Positions 6,158-8,589 of a stretch of DNA of 8,589 bases are shown here, piece by piece. The position numbers and the translations under genes are program-made. Below the pieces are notes generated by a model. It did no database searches. It had not been told where the DNA came from and saw nothing but the letters and a program-made list of their open reading frames with translations. The DNA is from Treponema sp. (GTDB taxonomy: Bacteria > Spirochaetota > Spirochaetia > Treponematales > Breznakiellaceae): contig JAIWNU010000179.1 in the NCBI GenBank assembly GCA_020216655.1, positions 1 to 8,589 of the forward strand. The letters are read 5' to 3'. The stretch's first letter is position 1. Every line of letters starts with the position of its first letter.

Positions 6158-7273
6158 TTAATCAATTCGCACTAATTCATATTCCTGCTTCCCAAGTCCT
6201 ATTTTTTCGGCATAGTCGAGTCCAAGTTTCCAATTTGTATGTGGTTGGGCTAAGGTAAAACGGTCAGCTTGGTTTTCCTGGTCTGTGTGCCCAATACAGC
6301 TTGCAGGATTGATCGGAGCTTGGTTGACTAAATCTACCGAGGCTCGATCCAGTGCTACCGGGTCAAAGCTTGCGGCTATTCCAATATCCCCTACAATGGG
6401 CACATCATTCATACTCCAGCAGTCACAGTTTGGAGACACATTCATTATAAAGTTGATATGGAAACTGGGCTTATCCTTAACAACCGCGAGGGCATATTCA
6501 GCGATCTTTTCCTGGGCACCCACCGAGTCCCACTGGGGCTGGGCTGCATCATACATACACACCGCCACGCACTGGCCGCAGCCAACACAGCGGGCGTAAT
6601 CGATAACCGCCTTTTTCTGTTCCAGATGTATGGCGTTCTGGGCACAATTTTTAACACAGATCCCGCAGCCAACACAGTGCTCCAAATCTATTTTAGGCTG
6701 CCCGTTGGAGTGCATTTCCATTTTTCCCCCAATGGATCCGGATCCCATGCCGAGGTTCTTAATGGCTCCGCCGAAACCGGTGAGTTCATGACCCTTAAAG
6801 TGGTTCATCGATATAAGAATATCGCTTTCTGCGATGGCTGAGCCAATTTTTGCGGTTTTGCAATGTTTCTGGTTGATTTCAATTTCCCGATACTCGGTGC
6901 CCTTAATGCCATCTGCAATGATTACCGGGCATCCAGTTGCAAGGGGATTAAAGCCGTTTTCAAAGGCACTCTCGATATGGTCTACCCCATTGGCCCGGCG
7001 CCCCTTGTATAGGGTATTACAGTCGGTCAGAAAGGGGATGGCCCCCTTACTTTTCAGGACCTGCACGAGCCTGAGTACATAGTTGGGCCGGATATAGGCC
7101 AGGTTTCCCGGTTCTCCAAAATGGATTTTAATAGCCGTTAATTTTTTATCAAAATCAATGTTTAAAAGGCCTGCTTTTTTTACCAGGGCTTCGAACTTGT
7201 CAAGCAAGTTTTTTCCCGGTTTAGTCCGGAGGTTCGTTACATAGACAAGCGGTTTTTGTATAGAGCTATTCAT
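6158..7273 (-). CDS. DUF362 protein with two [4Fe-4S] ferredoxin motifs
   Basis: This 371-aa cytoplasmic protein is typical of DUF362 proteins with a ferredoxin insert. The N-terminal DUF362 core includes KIHFGEPGNLAYIRP (49-63), FLTDCNTLYKGRR (81-93), NHFKGHELTGFGGAIKNLGMG (157-177) and GSIGGKMEMH (179-188). Two cluster motifs follow: C200-x2-C203-x2-C206-x3-C210 and C229-x2-C232-x2-C235-x3-C239, each with ligands for a [4Fe-4S] cluster. After them come the family's C-terminal NCDCW (282-286, C283 and C285) and DIGIAASFDPVALDRASVDL (296-315). Its biochemical role is not established; an electron-transfer or redox-enzyme function is inferred from the clusters. The second cluster motif has Met where Pro usually follows the last Cys. 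There is no Shine-Dalgarno site before the ATG, and a near-consensus promoter ends 6 nt upstream, so translation may be leaderless. It is the first gene of a probable operon with the kinase-like gene. Confidence 0.93.
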   Translation of the reverse strand: MNSSIQKPLVYVTNLRTKPGKNLLDKFEALVKKAGLLNIDFDKKLTAIKIHFGEPGNLAYIRPNYVLRLVQVLKSKGAIPFLTDCNTLYKGRRANGVDHIESAFENGFNPLATGCPVIIADGIKGTEYREIEINQKHCKTAKIGSAIAESDILISMNHFKGHELTGFGGAIKNLGMGSGSIGGKMEMHSNGQPKIDLEHCVGCGICVKNCAQNAIHLEQKKAVIDYARCVGCGQCVAVCMYDAAQPQWDSVGAQEKIAEYALAVVKDKPSFHINFIMNVSPNCDCWSMNDVPIVGDIGIAASFDPVALDRASVDLVNQAPINPASCIGHTDQENQADRFTLAQPHTNWKLGLDYAEKIGLGKQEYELVRID

Positions 7274-7279
7274 AGTATG

Positions 7280-7308
7280 ATGATAGACGCACCCGTAGAC
7301 TTTGTAAA
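7280..7308 (-). promoter_or_regulatory. sigma-70-type promoter of the DUF362 gene, leaderless geometry
   Basis: Read on the - strand, TTTACA (7303-7308) and TATCAT (7280-7285) are each 5 of 6 matches to consensus and are separated by exactly 17 bp. The -10 ends 6 nt before the ATG at 7273, so the start point falls on or next to the A of the start codon. The lack of a ribosome-binding site before this gene fits a leaderless mRNA. Confidence 0.6.
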
Positions 7309-7374
7309 GAACTAATCTTAGGTAACCTGAATAATCTAAACAGCAGTAAGAAACTTTGTGCTCTTAATAATACT

Positions 7375-8017
7375 CTACGATATTACCTTTGACTTAATTG
7401 TGTAAAAATACCGTACTGAAATGCCAAGTCCTTCTAATGGGTTTGCCATATCATGGCTCAGTTCAATACCGAAACTGTGACTGCCTTCGGTGTACCAGGT
7501 TCCGCTGCTCAGTCGGGAACGATACAGCAATGTATCGGGGGTCTGTGTAGCAGGTGTACTGCCATGCGAGATCAAGTTTATGCAGTGTTCCGTCGGTTTG
7601 GATGGTGTTATGCTGGCTTGCTTCGGTAGCGGATATACCTGATGGTGCGGTCCAGTTTATGCCGATGCGCTGCTGCCCCCGGTTGCTATGGCTTATCCAC
7701 GAAGCGGCGAAATTAAAGTCTCCTTGGGTAAGTATGACAGGTGTGCTATCGGTGACAGTGAAAGGCAGTCTCAGGTAAATCGGGAATGATAGAGCAGCGT
7801 ACCACCTGTTGTGAATGAGAATATCCGCCGAGGCTTGCAAAGAAAGTAGGGCTTCCCGGTCTCCTTGGAGCAGCGGAAGCATCGAAAACTCAGTTCCCAA
7901 GCTTGTCTGCCATGGCTTTTCATCCTGCACCGCAAGCCGGTTATGCTCCGATTCCTGGGCAAAAAGTACGTTGTTGATGAGCAGTACACAAAGTAAAATC
8001 CTTAAGTCTTTGTACAT
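7375..8017 (-). pseudogene. probable outer-membrane protein, broken by a one-base frameshift
   Basis: Start ATG 8017 follows AGGGAG at 7-nt spacing. The N-terminus has a signal peptide (MYKDLRILLCVLLINNVLFA, likely cut before Gln21). The rest alternates polar and aromatic or hydrophobic residues in short strands, as in small beta-barrel or surface proteins; no named family is recognised. The first frame stops at 7463. The downstream frame, from about 7537 to TAG 7375, continues the same character (TLLYRSRLSSGTWYTEGSHS, SFGIELSHDM, GISVRYFYTIKS). Removing one base from the run of five G at 7537-7541 (+ strand) joins them into one 213-aa reading frame. This could be a true pseudogene, a slippage or phase-variation site, or a sequencing error. 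The final residues lack the terminal aromatic common in barrels, so further truncation is possible. Confidence 0.6.
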
Positions 8018-8028
8018 GAGCAAACTCC

Positions 8029-8244
8029 CTATTGTATCAGCGACAGCCTCTGTAAGGTTTCTCGCTTTTCCTGTATGTCCTGGACGATACGACGCAGTGC
8101 TGTTGTATTTTTCTGTTGATCCGACCGTTGTACTAAAAGGGCGTAGCCCTGCCAGCGAGAAAGAAGATCATCTCGAGAAAGCCAATATGTTCCCTCTGCA
8201 GATAGTGTCCAGTCTTTTTCGCAATTTGACGTCTGTTGGGTCAT
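8029..8244 (-). CDS. small hypothetical ORF, possibly a 3' remnant of a longer gene
   Basis: This 71-aa frame ends at TAG 8029-8031, 11 bp before the start of the broken outer-membrane protein gene, so the two look like neighbours in one operon. The sequence 'DWTLSAEGTYWLSRDDLLSRWQGYALLVQRSDQQ' looks like real protein, and the last 30 residues form a charged helix or coiled coil. There is no ribosome site at ATG 8244 and an in-frame TGA at 8260-8262 closes the frame. In the neighbouring frame, an open stretch from 8290 to TGA 8168 (with VIEYGNMTIWISND) overlaps its start, so a frameshift may have split a longer gene whose 5' end was lost at the transposase junction near 8291. I do not recognise the family. 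Confidence 0.4.
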   Translation of the reverse strand: MTQQTSNCEKDWTLSAEGTYWLSRDDLLSRWQGYALLVQRSDQQKNTTALRRIVQDIQEKRETLQRLSLIQ

Positions 8245-8290
8245 TGGAAATCCAGATCGTCATGTTGCCATATTCAATAACGCCTGTTGC

Positions 8291-8589
8291 TTAACAATCG
8301 ATTCTGCCTTCGAGAATTGCAATTGCCTCCGGATGATCATCGCCATACTGTTCAACAATCTGCTGTGCATACGCGATTGCACTTTTTCGATCTGGCTGTA
8401 GCCATATCTGCTTGAGCCTGTTTGCAAATGATTCTTTGTCCTTGTGCGAAACCTTAGCCAGGATATTTCGCATGAAGTGAATCTTACACCGCTGCCACGA
8501 CGCACCAAGGAATTCCTTCTGGATAGCATTCTGTAGCCCTCGGTGGGCATCAGAAACGCACAGCCAGACTTTCTTCAATCCTCGGTCTT
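8291..8589 (-). pseudogene. IS256-family (Mutator-type) transposase, truncated fragment
   Basis: The frame is open at the right edge, and 98 residues up to TAA 8291-8293 are visible. They match the central-to-late catalytic core of IS256-family transposases: 'DRGLKKVWLCVSDAHRGLQNAI', with the second catalytic Asp in SDAH; 'GASWQRCKIHFMRNILAKV', with the conserved W.RC..HF.RN motif; and 'KQIWLQPDRKSA' through 'HPEAIAILEGR'. The normal continuation, which carries the third catalytic acid (the E of 'NPLER.N.EIKRR') and the C-terminus, is missing in all three frames beyond about 8295. The enzyme is therefore inactive as read, and no terminal inverted repeat is seen on this side. It marks a past insertion followed by deletion or rearrangement. 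The 5' part lies outside the window. Confidence 0.9.

Noticed and set aside
6285..6841. Open frames on the + strand opposite the DUF362 gene
   Set aside because: They mirror the codon pattern of a well-supported iron-sulfur protein and show no family features.
7815..8294. 159-aa open frame on the + strand opposite the broken surface protein and small ORF
   Set aside because: No domain, signal or ribosome site is seen, and it runs across the IS junction. The - strand has a signal peptide and proper ribosome site.
8260..8550. 96-aa open frame on the - strand overlapping the transposase
   Set aside because: It is a different frame of the same strand as the clear IS256 core; its arginine/serine-rich sequence has no family features.
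8291..8589. Programmed frameshift that would restore the transposase C-terminus
   Set aside because: None of the three - strand frames after 8295 shows the expected C-terminal motifs, so this is a loss of sequence and not a recoding event.

Overview
The window looks like part of a free-living or host-associated spirochaete chromosome of the Treponema/Spirochaeta type. This is inferred from gene content: lipoprotein glycoside hydrolases, a HisKA_2-like kinase fragment, a LEA-type lipid/desiccation protein, and moderate GC with good Shine-Dalgarno sites. No marker gene fixes the species. I see no RNA gene, CRISPR array or prophage.

Layout. Positions 1-1920 (+ strand) hold the 3' end of a LEA type 2 (WHy-domain) gene, an unrecognised 181-aa protein with one C-terminal membrane segment, and a PfkB/ribokinase-family sugar kinase. 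Positions 1948-3429 (+) form a compact two-gene operon: a TM0996-type CxxC mini-thioredoxin and an ArsP/UPF0718-type permease with a conserved CSC motif. It has its own near-consensus sigma-70 promoter, and a perfect 14-8-14 palindrome overlies the -10 and the start point. This is the clearest regulatory signal in the window. A 13-bp perfect hairpin (3455-3487) closes this operon and also the convergent gene beyond it.

Positions 3506-5455 carry two divergently transcribed lipoprotein polysaccharidases, a GH10 xylanase (- strand) and a GH16 laminarinase/lichenase-like beta-glucanase (+). They share an 84-bp promoter region containing a repeated CTGTAAAGG. Together they suggest surface attack on plant or microbial beta-glycans. 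Positions 5436-7308 (- strand) form a second apparent operon: a DUF362 protein with two [4Fe-4S] ferredoxin motifs, probably from a leaderless transcript, followed by a small histidine-kinase-like protein that keeps the phospho-acceptor region but seems to lack the ATP-binding N-box.

Positions 7375-8589 (- strand) look like decaying accessory DNA. They contain a signal-peptide-bearing probable outer-membrane protein broken by a one-base frameshift at a run of five G (+ strand), a small unrecognised ORF just upstream of it, and the truncated end of an IS256-family transposase that runs off the right edge.

The best candidates for something under-described are the palindrome-controlled thioredoxin/permease pair, which has no visible regulator gene, and the pseudo-kinase paired with the DUF362 iron-sulfur protein.
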